From: Chloranthus sessilifolius
Lineage: Eukaryota; Streptophyta; Magnoliopsida; Chloranthales; Chloranthaceae
NCBI GenBank assembly: GCA_021018995.1
Contig: CM037596.1
Location: 14,955,501-15,019,500 of the forward strand
DNA length: 64,000 bases
Direction: 5' to 3'
Shown here piece by piece: positions 22,901 through 36,100 of the stretch. Under the pieces are notes generated by a model, which saw nothing but the letters and a program-made list of their open reading frames with translations, did not search any database and was not told the origin of the DNA. How positions within the stretch are numbered: position 1 is the stretch's first letter; each line of letters begins with the position of its first letter. A program made the position numbers and the translations under genes.

Positions 22901-25900
22901 TAAAATTAGAAATCCTAGTATAACTCTAATTCCTAATTCAAATAAAAGAAATATTCTAATTCTTCTAAAACAATAAAGTCCTAAACAATAAGGAAACTAA
23001 TCCTATTTCTAATAAAAGAAACAACTCTTACTTTCTAAAATAAAATAATAAAAGATACTAATCCTAATTCACTTAGGATTCATGAAATTCGTCACTTTAT
23101 GTGCAGCCTCCAAAAATTGACTATAACTTCTTCAATACTTGTCGGAATTGCTCAAATTTTGGCTCGTTGGAAAGCTACTTCGATAAGCTTTCAAATATGA
23201 TCAATTTCGTATCAATCCGACTTCGTTTGACACTTCAAAATAGGCCAAACATAAAAGTGACGGGATTGAAAGTTGAAAACCCTAATAAAATTTGGATTTT
23301 CTTCTTTCTGATCAAACGGGTCTTTAACGGGCCTTTTTTTTAAAAAAACCCATTCATGGTCCACTTTCTATTTTGACATCTCCTTTTTATCCGACTACGA
23401 TTCAGACAAGCGGATCTAAAATACGCATCAATTGTGTATTATGCCATCGAATAGGCAAGTTGTCTAGCAGCGACATCACTGAAGAATAGCCAGCCATCAC
23501 TTTTAACAGGAGGGATCGACGCCAGAACAGAGCCAGTAGGTGAATACAAGATGATATCACAGCTTTTGCACTCCATTCATAGCTCGACATCTCATGTATG
23601 ATAGCACGGATGAACAAAGGCATAACAATAATGCAATACAATGAAGAGAACAATATGAAGCATCATGTGATGAAGGAGAAAAAGATGCTGGTGCTGAAGA
23701 AAAACATGTTGGAGAACTAAAATAATTTAAACTAAAAGACTAGAAGCTAAACAAGATGGAAGTTTCCAATTTCTAATTTGCGAAGATCCGATCCAAGGGT
23801 CAAAATACCGGATTTCCGATACGTATCGTCCTGACCTCCAGGACGATACGTATCGGGTATTGTTCGATACATTCAAAAAAAAAAAAAAAATCCCAAAAAA
23901 ATATGAAAAAATAGCAAAAAAATATGAAAAATTATATTTATTTATTTTGTATTTATTTCAACTATTTTTGCTTTTATTTTTGACTTATTTGATGCATTAT
24001 TTAGATGAATATATAAGTAACATGCCTATTTTGTAACTTAACCCAAGTCACATGCCTATTTTGTGACTTATTTTTGACTTAATGTAATAGATCTTCTAAC
24101 ATTATTTTTGACCAGCTGATCACATGCCTATTTTATTAACAATATTTCATAATTTGATCGACGCAGTCACGCATAAACTAAATTACAATGTATATTGACA
24201 AAAATAAATTATATATTGTCAAAATTAATAGCTATGTTGATAAAAATAAATTTAATTGTATTTGGAAAACTTACTTTAGAGCCACATTGAATTTCGTGGT
24301 GGTTCTTGGCCCTCATGATCATCATCGTCATCGGTGCGCGAGCTTTCCGGCCTTTACCTATAATGTTGGTCATATTGATACCCATGATCATATGTGTCCC
24401 CTTGAAACTAAGGCTGTAGCAACGAATATGGCTCAGTGTAGTACGTAAAGGCCGGTCCTCCAAAAATCTGACCAACGAAGTCATATGGCACCGGGTAGGT
24501 TTGTTGTGGCTGGTAGTATGGGTTACTAGTTGTTGAATCTTCGGTATTTTGCAAACTGAATCCCCTGAAGCTAGAAGTCATATAACCCATATCCGTATCA
24601 TCTTGTGGTGGTGGTGTTTGATATGATTCCGACGCTCCTCTTCCTTCAACCCCTCCCATTCTAAATGTAGGAGTGTTTAGTTAACGGTGTGTCAGTCATC
24701 GCCCCATGCCGCCATATCTCTATAAGGATCGAGGTACCGATCCTCCCTCCCCACTAGTGCCAACGTCCCCTCCACCATCATGCCCTTCACCATCATCCTC
24801 ACCACTCCCATCATCACTATCGGGCTGCGTTTCGTCATCAGATCCAACCACTGAATGACGATTCAATCTTCTTTTCCGCCTCGGTGGTTGGAAAGTCTGC
24901 TGCTCCGCTACTCTTTCAGCATTGTCCAACCATTCAGTGCTCTCAGTATCCAAGACTGGCTCTTCTCTCTCTTCTATTCATTGATTCAAAGGGTCATCCC
25001 CCTCGAATATATAATCCAACTGGATGTGATCAAAATATTCACTGTCAGCAAGGTAGAATATGATAGATGAATTAGTATAATATGTAAGTAAGACTTCATA
25101 TAATTGAGGATCTAAGATTTCATGTAATTGCTTACCACGGTTGGTCCTCTGTATATTCCTGACCCTTAATCGCATGTTGTAGTGGCAGTAGACTAATTTT
25201 TCTAATCGGTCCATAGTTAGTCTATTCCTTGTCTTAGTATGAATGAGAGAGAAAGTGCTCCAATTCCGCTCGCAGTTGAACGAGGAACATGTTTGCGACA
25301 ATACTCTCATTGCTACCCGCCTCAATATCGGACCATCACCTCCATAATGCATCCACCAATCAGCGGGTTTGTCGTGTTTAATTTGGGATTGCGCCAACGG
25401 GGTCCCAAATGGCCCATGTCTCTTGCGAAACATGTCAATCTATAAAGATGAAACACAGTAAGGCACATATCAATAAATAGATGATAATATCACATGACAT
25501 TTGACTTATTAGTTATAAGGTATGATCCTATGATTACTCATATCTCTTATGGCTTGACCTTGGTCCGCCAACTCAGGGAGCATTCTTTGGATTACATTGA
25601 GCAAACCGGTATACACTTCATCAGTGTCACTCAGCTCGAAGCGTCGCGTATACTTGAAGGCTGGATTCAAGTAGTGTGCTACACATCAAATATGAGCAAT
25701 TTCATCAGTATATGAAAATAATGAATAAATAAATAAATATCACTACATAATTGTGCAACATGTTATATTTGCTGCATGCAAGTACTGGTGAAATTGTGCA
25801 TCTCACCTATTGTCGATAATCGCCCAGTATCGTTTATATTTTGTAGGACATTTGGTTTTTATAGCCAATTTTACCTTATCCATTGACTCATAAACGTACC

Positions 25901-28900
25901 CCATCGTTGGTTTGTCATCACCATCAACCAATCTCAAACGATCATTACAGTGGTCGACATCTGCCCAAAACTGCGTGCTGTAGATCAGGTCATCAACTTC
26001 AGTGCAAGCTAGTCTCTTTGCTTGTGGGAGTCCTATTTCATGTTGATTCCATTCTTCCGACGACACCATGCTTTTCAGCTCACGCCTATATCTAGCCAAA
26101 CTCTGTAGGGCTAAGAACTGTGTTGTAAAACGTGTAATCGCAGGTCGAAGCAACTCATTGTTCGTGAAGGCTCTCATTAAATTGACCGACTTATCCTTTG
26201 TTGTTAGGGAAGTAATTGTTCTTCCCTTCGAATAGTTGCACGTGCCTTCTCTTTCCTAAATCCTCAAGAATGAGGTCCACGCAATGCGGCGGCACAGGGG
26301 TCGACAGGTGACGTCTCTTCGTCATTAGTTTTAATCCAGCGGCTTTGTAATTTGCTGCATTGTCTGTTACCACCTGCACAACCCGCTGCTCTCCAACCTC
26401 TTGAACTACCTTATCTATTAGTTGAAAGAGGTAGTCAACAGTCTTTACGTGTCTAGAAGCATCAACTGATTTCAAAAATACTGTCCCGGCATCGCTGTAA
26501 ACCAAAAAGTTGATCAAACTCTTTTTTTGTGGGACCAGTCCATCCATCGCACATAATTGTGTAACCTCTCTCATCCCATACATCCTCAAAGCTTTGTACA
26601 TAGGCAGTTATCTCATCGTACTCATCTTTTAGTAAGGGCCCAGATATCTCGTATGGAGAAGGCTTTTTAACTCCTGGACCAACTTCTACACTTGTATCAA
26701 TCATGCTTTTGAAGTACGGCGACTCTGCTAGTTGAGTCGGAATGTGGTTGTATATAAAAAACATGGCAATGGATTTTCCAAGCTTCTTCCCTATTTTTGT
26801 AAGTGAGATTGCACTCAATTTGGTTTGTTTGGAGCTTTCAGTGCGATACATGAATGGATCCATGGGGGCTGTAGTACGGCCTCTAGTAGACGACCTATAA
26901 TCCCTCCCGGATGCTGACCTACGCAACCCGGCAGTCTGCTCAACATCCTCATCATCCTCAACATGTGGCCTATGACTAGATCCACCACCGGTAGCAGGCA
27001 TGGATGGCCCCCTCAACCTGGACCGAAATCGATAATCGGCTTCTTCCTGATCTCGCCGCTGTTGTGCTTCTCTGGCACTTTCTCTTATAGCTCTCGCTAT
27101 CTGCTCATCCTCATCCTCATCATCCTCAGGTGCAGCTGATGTAAAATCTGGATCTGGCCTCCTGATTCTCTCATACATTTCCCTATCACGATCGGCTTCA
27201 GCTTTTTTCTTTCCCTTTGCCGCTTGTAAACTAGCTCTGATATTTTCTTTTACTTCTCTGGGTACACTGGGACACCCTCTTGTCTCTCTCTTTACGTGAG
27301 CCAGATACTCCTTTAACCGTGTGATACCTCCTCCCAGCAGTTTTTTTTCATAAAGCTTACATTGTATCTGGAGTCTATTACCATCTATCATTGCATCAGT
27401 ATTGCCATATGGATGCCGATCGTACCATATTTATTTATTTCACCTGCATGAATGAGCAAACGATTGCATTAAAGTAAACATCTAATTTACACTTGAAAAT
27501 AAAATTTATTTTCTAATTATTGCTATTTTAAAAATATTAGATTATATTTTATTAAATTTATTTGATATTATTCTAATTTTTATAAAATTTAGATTACATT
27601 TGAAATTTTATTTTATATTATTCTAATTTTTAAAAGATTAGATTATATTTTACCAAATTTATTTGATATTATTATAATTTTTAAATATTTATTTGATATT
27701 ATTATAATTTATGAATGTTTATTTGATATTATTTTAATTTATGAATATTTATTTGATATTATTATAATTTATGAATGTTTATTTGATATTATTATAATTT
27801 ATGAATATTTATTTGATATTATTATAATTTTTGAATATTTATTTGATATTATTTTAATTTTTGAATATTTATTTGATATTATTATAATTTTTGAATATTT
27901 ATTTGATATTATTATAATTTTTGAATATTTATTTGATATTATTCTAATTTTTGAATATTTATCTGATATTATTCTAATTTTTATTAATTTATTTGAAATT
28001 TATTCCATATTATTCTAATATTTTATGGGACATATCCCATAATATTAATTATTTTAATTATATGTGACGGTCACATATAATTAAATTTATTATTAAAATT
28101 AATATGGGTCACATATAATTTAATATGTGACCTATAAATTTAATTATATGTGACCCATATTGACCACATTATTTTATTAATTATATGTGACCCATATGAT
28201 ATGTGACCCGTATTATATGTGACCCATATTGATTACATGTGACCCATAATTTTAATTATTTATATTATTTTTGACCCATAATTTTAGTTAATTTAAATAT
28301 TTTCCCCCTCTTCTTAATTTAAATAATTAAGATATTTAAATAATTTAAATTATTTTTCCCCTCTTCTTAATTTAAATAATTTAAATATTTTAATTATTTT
28401 TGACTCATATTTATGGGTAGATCTACCATTAAATATGGTAGATCTATCAAATTTATGGCTACATCTACCCTTATATAAGGTAGATCTACCATATTTAATG
28501 GTAGATCTACCCATAAATTTAAATAATTTAAATAATTATAATAATTAAAATTATGGGTAAATGATAACATTTAAAGGTTGATCTACACTTATATAAGGTA
28601 GATCTACCCTTAAATAAGGTAGATCTACCTTATTTTAGTATTTAAAATGAAATAAAGGTAGATCTACATTTATATAAGGTAGATCTACCCTTAAATAAGG
28701 TAGATCTACTTTATTTTAGTATTTAAAATGAAATAAAATGATGGTAAAATGATAAACACGTACCTTCCGTGTTGATCACGTGATTTTTTGTGCGATTCGG
28801 CGGCGATTTAGGGTGCAAATAACCAAAAAATAAGAGAGGAAGAAGAAGGAAGAAGAGAGGAAGAAGAAGGAAGAAGGAAAAGGGGGGAAAAAAGCAAAAA

Positions 28901-31900
28901 CCCGTGCCTATAGTCGGGTCAAAGGGTGGGGCCCATGGAATCTTAAAATTATCGAACGATAATTTCAAATTATTGTTCGTATCGGACGATAATTTCAGTC
29001 CTTTTAGTTTTTTAATTTTTCTTCAAATTATTGGACGATAATTTGAAATTATCGTCCGATAATTTCACTATTTTATATAGGGTACGATACATACCCTATG
29101 TATCGTACCGCTGACCTCCAAAACCGATACGTATCGTCCGATATATATCGGTATCGGACGATATTTTGACCAATGATCCGATCAGATGGTGATGCACAAA
29201 GCACATCTTAGATGAAGCCATGAAAAAGCCAAAATATCGATAATCGGCTATAATACCAACTTAAAATCTCTAAAAGCAAAATATAAAAGATGAAGTAAAT
29301 TAAAATGAGTACCCTAGTTAGGGTTTATTTGCTAAAGAGAGATGGAGAAGAAAATAGAAAGACAAGAGAGGAAATATGCTAAAAACTATATTTTTAGATA
29401 TTTGGATATGAGCTACATGAGATGACCCCTATATATAGAGGGTAACTTAAGTACAAAACTCGTGTTGGACAAAATTTACAAATTAACTTAACTATTTTTT
29501 TTGACAGGCAAGCATGATATTTGAACCCCTGATCTCAACGCTACAAGCTTGAGGGCATCACCAATGGGGCAAAGGTCCAATCCCAACAACTTAACTTACA
29601 GACACTCATATCCACACTTAACTAAACACACATGGACACATACAAAATACACTATTTCCATCAGATACACGTCGATATGGGAGATGATTGACAGACAATG
29701 GGATTTATTAGAATCTAACTTGTTACTACGACACGAAGAATATCTAGTCAACTGATGGGGACATTCGACTCAATCCTCCGCCTATTGTGTACCAAAGGCG
29801 CAAGAAGAAATTCAAGATTCTACGCACCTTTTGAAAGACGCAAAGAAAAATGAAGGAACGCAAGGAGCAGAGAAAAGTGGAACAACTAATGTGCACAACT
29901 TCTGTGCGAACTCGATCAATCAAAGTTTCACCTCGATCGATCGAGTTCGACCCGAGAGGCGTACTAAAATAACACTGTCGTCAGTCCATCGTCGATTGAA
30001 CAAGGCTTAAAATCGATCGATTGAGATCACATGCGACGGTTTTGTTAAAAGTCCAACTTATGGAGGGGTTCTAACTATTTTGCTTCATTTAGTTTCTAAG
30101 GCTTTCTGTTTTTGCCTCTAAGGTTTTTAGCCTATATAAAGGGGTTTGTAAACAACATTATAATTAATTATTGGTTAATGAAAAATTGCTTTTGCAAGTT
30201 TTGAGAACTTTTCTTAAAAGTTTTCTTAGGGTGAGATTCTCCCAAACTAGAGGAGCGATTCTTCTATCCGCGTGTGGTTTGGTGCAAGGCCAATTGTATC
30301 TATCCTTCTTATCTACTCTTATCTCCATCATCGTGTAAGTGTGTGATTAATTTGTTTTGATTCCTAAAATCTAGAACTAATTTTGTGTTTCGGCTTGTTC
30401 GATCTCTCGGGAACTTAAACCCGAGATCGATCAACCGTCCTAAACATGGAATTTTTTCTATTGGAGCCCTAACTATTCCATAAACCTAGAATTCATATTT
30501 TATTGTTCTGCTTGGAATCGAAAGAACCAACTTGTGAGTTCATTCGATAACCTAAACTGTTGAAGATCTAGTTGTTCGCAAGAACCCTAATTTTGTATAT
30601 CTTATAGGGAACGTTCTGTAGAAGTGACACTATTTTGAGCTAAATCAAAATTATTTAATTGACATTCTCTTTATTTTCTTTGTTAATCTGTTAGAGAATT
30701 CATACTTTAATATTTGCATTAATTCACAAATTAATCTCAGCCAAACATATTAGTGTTTGTGTTAGTTTCTTGACCATCAACTTTGAAGTGAAGAGAGGCC
30801 TCTATGAATGCATTATCTATCTTTCATATATTTACGTATCTGAATAAATTTTTTATTGCACTTTCCTTTTTAGTTATGCTATTAGCAAATATGTAGTGAA
30901 CTTATTTAATTTTCTCTCGTTTTCTTTAAGTTCCACATATGAAGCGTGGTAAAGTGTGACTACATACTCCAATTTTATGTGATCCTAATACCTGTGATGC
31001 ATTGTCTCACTTTCTTGAAGTACTTCTCCAGGACATGATAGAGAGCAGAGTTTGATGTACAATTTGCTTAATTTTGGGAATAATATATTATGACATAATT
31101 GAGATTTCAGGATGACCAGCCAGATGCACAGGGGCTAGCTGTTCCGCTATCAACTGAAAGATGTGCAACTAATAGCCCAGTTGGTATGGATTTCTTTTTT
31201 GCTTTATTTGAATCTATCTATACCGATATCTGGAAGTTGCCCCACATCCTTTTTTTTAATTCCATTTCTGTCTCTGATTGCTTAAATTGAACTCATTAAA
31301 ATGAAGGGTGGCAGCCCACCTTGGTAAGGAGCCAATGTTCCCATAGATTGTTCAGCTGCGGTCACCCATATAGAAAAACATAAATCTCCTTTGATTCACT
31401 AGATTATTTTCATCAAATCTGGCTCCTTAACACAGATGATCTGATAAATGAATCATTAAAAAGTACGACTGAGTTGCCTATGCGAGAGGAAGCACACTTT
31501 TACCACCTAATAATGTTACGAGAGTCACATCAATATTTCGTGGGAGGTTGTTGTTCAATTCCATAAACATTGAACATGGATTTACAAAAAATGTTTGTGA
31601 AGAAAAGCCTGTATTTTAGTCTAATAGTTTATTAATTTTCTGTAATCTGCATTGCCAGAAAAGATATTGATGATCTATGCAGCTGTACCTCAGGTTATAA
31701 TTTACCTCAGAAAGGTTCAAATTATAACCAAATGAATGCTCACAATTTTCAGTATGTTTAGTTCTCCTGTGCAGGGTGACAACATATTCCATAATGAAAA
31801 TTGAACAGGCACTTCCTTTCAAAAAAACTAAAATTGAACAGGCACTCAGCTGATCAGATACAAAAAACATTAAATTATAAGAATATTGAGGTTCTTCGCG

Positions 31901-32841
31901 TGAGGGCCAAATGGTGCTACATATTCCACATTGTAAATTTATTTGGGAACCTTAAACCCTAATCCCTAGCTCCTTAAGATGGTAGTACAAAATCAACTCT
32001 AGTATAGGACTAGTTACAATCACATTAAGCCTTATTACATAAGGTTGATGCATCATTTTTTTAAAATGACAGGCACAAACATATTTAAGAAATTATGCTT
32101 GAAAACAGGATGGTTGATACTGATAATATCTTTCTTAGTGGATTGGGTGCATGCATATCGTGGCAAAAAATCCTTTAAATATATGTTGTTTCACCAAATT
32201 GATTGCTACCTACTAACGTTCAGCCTTCTAGCAGTTGTAGTTCTCAGTCACCATGTGAAGTGATGAATATTTATGTTTTATGATATTTATATCAAGTGTG
32301 ATGTACATGCAGTATTTTCGGATAATGCCTAGGTCCCTCGAATTCTATTGATATACAGTTCAGCTCTTGGTTTTTGTTTTCCTGAACATTTGAGGTGTAA
32401 CTCTAACTGGCTTAGCTGTGCAGCAAACAAATTTGCATCTAAGTCATGTTGATTTCTTTAATAGAGATCCATTAAGTATAATATCGTAGCACATGCTAAC
32501 CTTGTTTTCTTTATTCCCAATTAATCCAAAAACGGAGTTGCATGTCTTTTGCATACTCTTTTTGTTCCAAGCTCGACCTTTCATTTTACAGAGTATGGTG
32601 ATGTTTCTGCATACCGCCTATCTCTTGGGGAAGATACAAAAGCCATCAACCAGCTGGTATACTGCTACTATATACTCATTCATCCTTCTTTTTTTGGTAT
32701 AAGGTTGCTGTTTCCAATTTAATTGTTGGTAATGCTTATAATCAAGTGTGCTTGTAAATTGGTGCACAATTCCAAATATGCTAACAATATGTATTTGGTT
32801 ATTGGCATTCTGATATGTATCTTTTTAATTTATATTATACT

Positions 32842-32897
<56 letters not shown>

Positions 32898-33065
32898 TGG
32901 AAAATGATCATATGACTCGAGTCATAGGACATAAACCCATGACTCGAGCCCCTATTGGCTGCACGTCACATCAGTGGGCTTTGAAAAGTCAACTGATGTG
33001 ACGTGCTGCCAATAGGGGCTCGAGTCATGGGTTTATGTCCCATGACTCGAGTGAGAGGATCACTA

Positions 33066-33124
<59 letters not shown>

Positions 33125-36100
33125 TTTATACTATACTAGAGATATATAATTTATATTTACACACTTTTTTCCTCTTTTTTTCTTGTAGTGGAAAGCCTTT
33201 ATCAGCATTATTTGACGGTTTATGATGAAATGCTTGCAGAACACCCTCATCCAAGAAGGGAAGGAGATGGCATCTGTACTCTATACATATCGCAGCTGTG
33301 TCAAAGCTTTACCTCAGGTTAATTTTCACCATAATTTTGAAAAGAAACCTCCATTTTAGGCAGTCAAGTCCTCGACTCATGTTACTGCAGCAAGCAGTTA
33401 CTTACATTCTGGTGAATGGAGTTCCACTCATATATTAAAATCTCAGACAATTTTGGGACTTATTGTTCAATACATCTCGGTGTCATAGCCTGGTGTTCCA
33501 AACCTGTATCAGTTACCTCGATTGATATAAGCTGATAGGGTTACAGATTCTGATACCAAGATTCTAAACCTTGGTTCCAGTATACCTAGGTAGTTCATAA
33601 TGAGCAAGGTATCTGTGTCATACTTGTTTTAGATACTGCATTTCCAGTTGGAAAATTCATACCCATCCATAATTACGTGTCATTTATGCTGTATCAGGGT
33701 ATCAAAGTGTCTCTGTGCATATGGTCATAACTTAGCAAGGGGCATTTGCTACGAACTTACTGCTTTTTTTGCCATACAATTTCAGCCCTAAGATAAATTT
33801 TTGCTTGGCATGTGTGTGTGCCTGCACATGCGCGTGTGAGCGAGTCAAAGAATCAATTTGATGAATAAGCCTGTAATATGTGATTACACTACAATCCACA
33901 TTAATAGATGCTGAACAGAACCACCAGAGTTACCTTGGCACTTCTACTTTTGGGATTTTTGCCATGCCGACACTTGGTGGCACTTGACACACATGCCACT
34001 ACTTGGACACTCCTCAACAGCACGGAACTTCTAGATATATATTAAAATACTACATAATACCATCAAAATGCTCATTGTTTTAAGAGCGATATATGAACTT
34101 CATCTAACGAAAAAATTGTATAACGTTTAGTAACTACTAAATAAAAGGTTTGGGTCGTTGGAAACGATTCTTATAATAGTGTTTGTTTATTTAGTTTCAT
34201 GACATACATTACGTATCTGTTCATTATATATCTTAATTGGCTCTCTATGATTTCCCTTCAATATTTTTTCTATGTATATTCTATTTATTTAATATATTTT
34301 TCTCAAAACTTTGCCACGTATTGGAATCTTTTGAAATTGGCGTGCCAAACATCTATTAGCACCAAGGGAGAGAGAGAGAGAGTTCCCTTACTGCAATACT
34401 CAAAATTGTTACTTCCATTGTCTCATTGCAGTTAGGAAGACTTACCTTTATGAAATACTCATAGCTATGTCTTTCATCATATCATGGCAATTTGGTGTTC
34501 ATAGGTCTCCTGTTTTTCCAACCATAACCTTGACAACTGTAGAAAAGAGCCATTTGATACAAAACTAGATTTTCAATAAATTTAGCTTTTCCAAAATTTA
34601 GAGATATTTGGCAATAGGCACCCATGTGAGCATATGCGATGAATCAGCAGCATAAAAGGACATATGAGATGGATGGAAGATAACGGGTAGAAGGTTCGAG
34701 GAGCACATTAAGCCGGTGAATGATCCCATTGGCTACAAAGCTAGCGATGTAGTGTGCTTGATAAAGAATAGTGAAGCAAAGGTGCCAAAGGACCTAGCCA
34801 TAGGTTTGACACATCGATATGAAGATTAAGATGGAGTGGTGGATGTAAGATAGATTTGTCTTATGAGATGGCTTCGTGTAAAAGACATCGTAATGGTAGT
34901 AGCTCTATCATACATGGAATGAGTATCACGGAAGTTCTTAAGTGGTCACTATCAAATGGATTGTAAGGGAAAGGTATGGTAGAAAGTATAACATGATTGC
35001 ATAAGACACCTTCCTCGTCCTTTTCAAGGATGAAGAAATTGCTATGAAGCCTATTATGATCAAATGCTCACATTTGGTAGAGGCACGATGTGGATTCGTT
35101 GTTGGGACTTGGGATGTCCACATCAACAACATTGCAAGGCCTACTTAGAAGACTGCGGTTTGGATCTATGTTTTGGGTCTTCCCCTACATTAGTGGGACA
35201 AATATTGCTTCGAAAATTTGAAAAATTTATGGAGGATTAATTGAAATTGATTCTCGGACTCTGAAGGTGGATGAGCTTCTCTATGCTCGATTGCGGCTCG
35301 CTTGTGGCTCTTGGAGAAAGGTGTCAGGGGTTCTTCGTGTAAGTGCAGGGAGAGTTCTTGAGGTGATGATGCAAACATTGAACCCTTCAAAGTGTACTGA
35401 AGGTGCAAAAAGAGATCGAAAATATCTGTGCCTCATATAGCACTTTGAATGGGTTGTTGAAGGCTCCAGATTTGCACGTGCCACATCATAGAAGACCCCA
35501 CATGGGGATATGTGCGCATGCGCTGATTCGAACTGTTGGATTACCACTTTCCACCATTGGATCTTCATTTCTATCGTTAGATCGTCATTTTCCTACATTT
35601 TCGCCGTTGGATCATTGATCCCGTAATGGACCATTGGTAGATGCATTTGGATTGTTGATTCGTATGGTGGACTTTTATTTTGGTCCATTAGTTTATATAT
35701 GATGTGTTTATTTATTTTTTATTTTAGTATTTTATTTTAGCTCATAAGAGTCATGTAGCAAATGACCTCTTAAATTCGACACTTACAGGGTAACCACCGT
35801 AAGTATGGTCATAGCCTTTTCAATACTCATCAGAATTGCGCATATTTTGGCTCGTTAGAAAGCTACTTTGATAACCTTTCAAATATGAACAATTCCTTTC
35901 AAATAGGAACAGTTTCGTATCAATTTGACGTCGTTTGATGCTTGAAAATTGGCCATATATAAAAGACGATTGAAAGTTGACTTGTTTGTGACTGTCCAAT
36001 CAGAGTATTTGTGACCATCCAATCTGAGCATTCCTCATAATCATCATAGCTGACCTTCTGATTCGGTTAAACATTCTATCATTCCTTTCCAACCATATTA

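Larger units (their letters stand above)
23794..29175 (-). mobile_element. hAT transposon copy 1 (5.4 kb) with perfect 8-bp TSD
   Basis: Termini CAAGGGTCAAAATACCGG and inverted CATTGGTCAAAATATCGTCC are bounded by ATCCGATC on both sides (23786-23793, 29176-29183). An 8-bp TSD, CA-starting TIR and a DUF659/hAT-dimerisation transposase define the hAT superfamily. The transposase gene is on the - strand, antisense to PIR. The 5' transposase intron and leader (27430-28780) contain three kinds of AT-rich minisatellite. Confidence 0.95.
19908..31110 (+). other. PIR: PIR intron 1 (11.2 kb), transposon-filled
   Basis: Donor GTATGA, acceptor GAGATTTCAG. In order it contains a TRIM/SMART, a Mutator-like MITE, a hAT derivative, a copia 3' end, a solo LTR, hAT copy 1, a SINE and a second solo LTR, with about 2.5 kb of unassigned sequence. 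Confidence 0.9.

Noticed and set aside
24720-24953. Separate acidic small protein
   Set aside because: It is the C-terminal acidic part of the hAT transposase; the same segment follows the dimerisation domain in copy 2 (52120-52443).
27640-27990. Regular 30-bp repeats, CRISPR-like spacing
   Set aside because: Units are directly adjacent without unique spacers, AT-only, and lie in a plant hAT intron; a minisatellite explains them.
32723-33001. 92-codon ORF with Ile-Tyr repeats
   Set aside because: Generated by the (TA)n tract and one arm of the foldback inside PIR intron 3.
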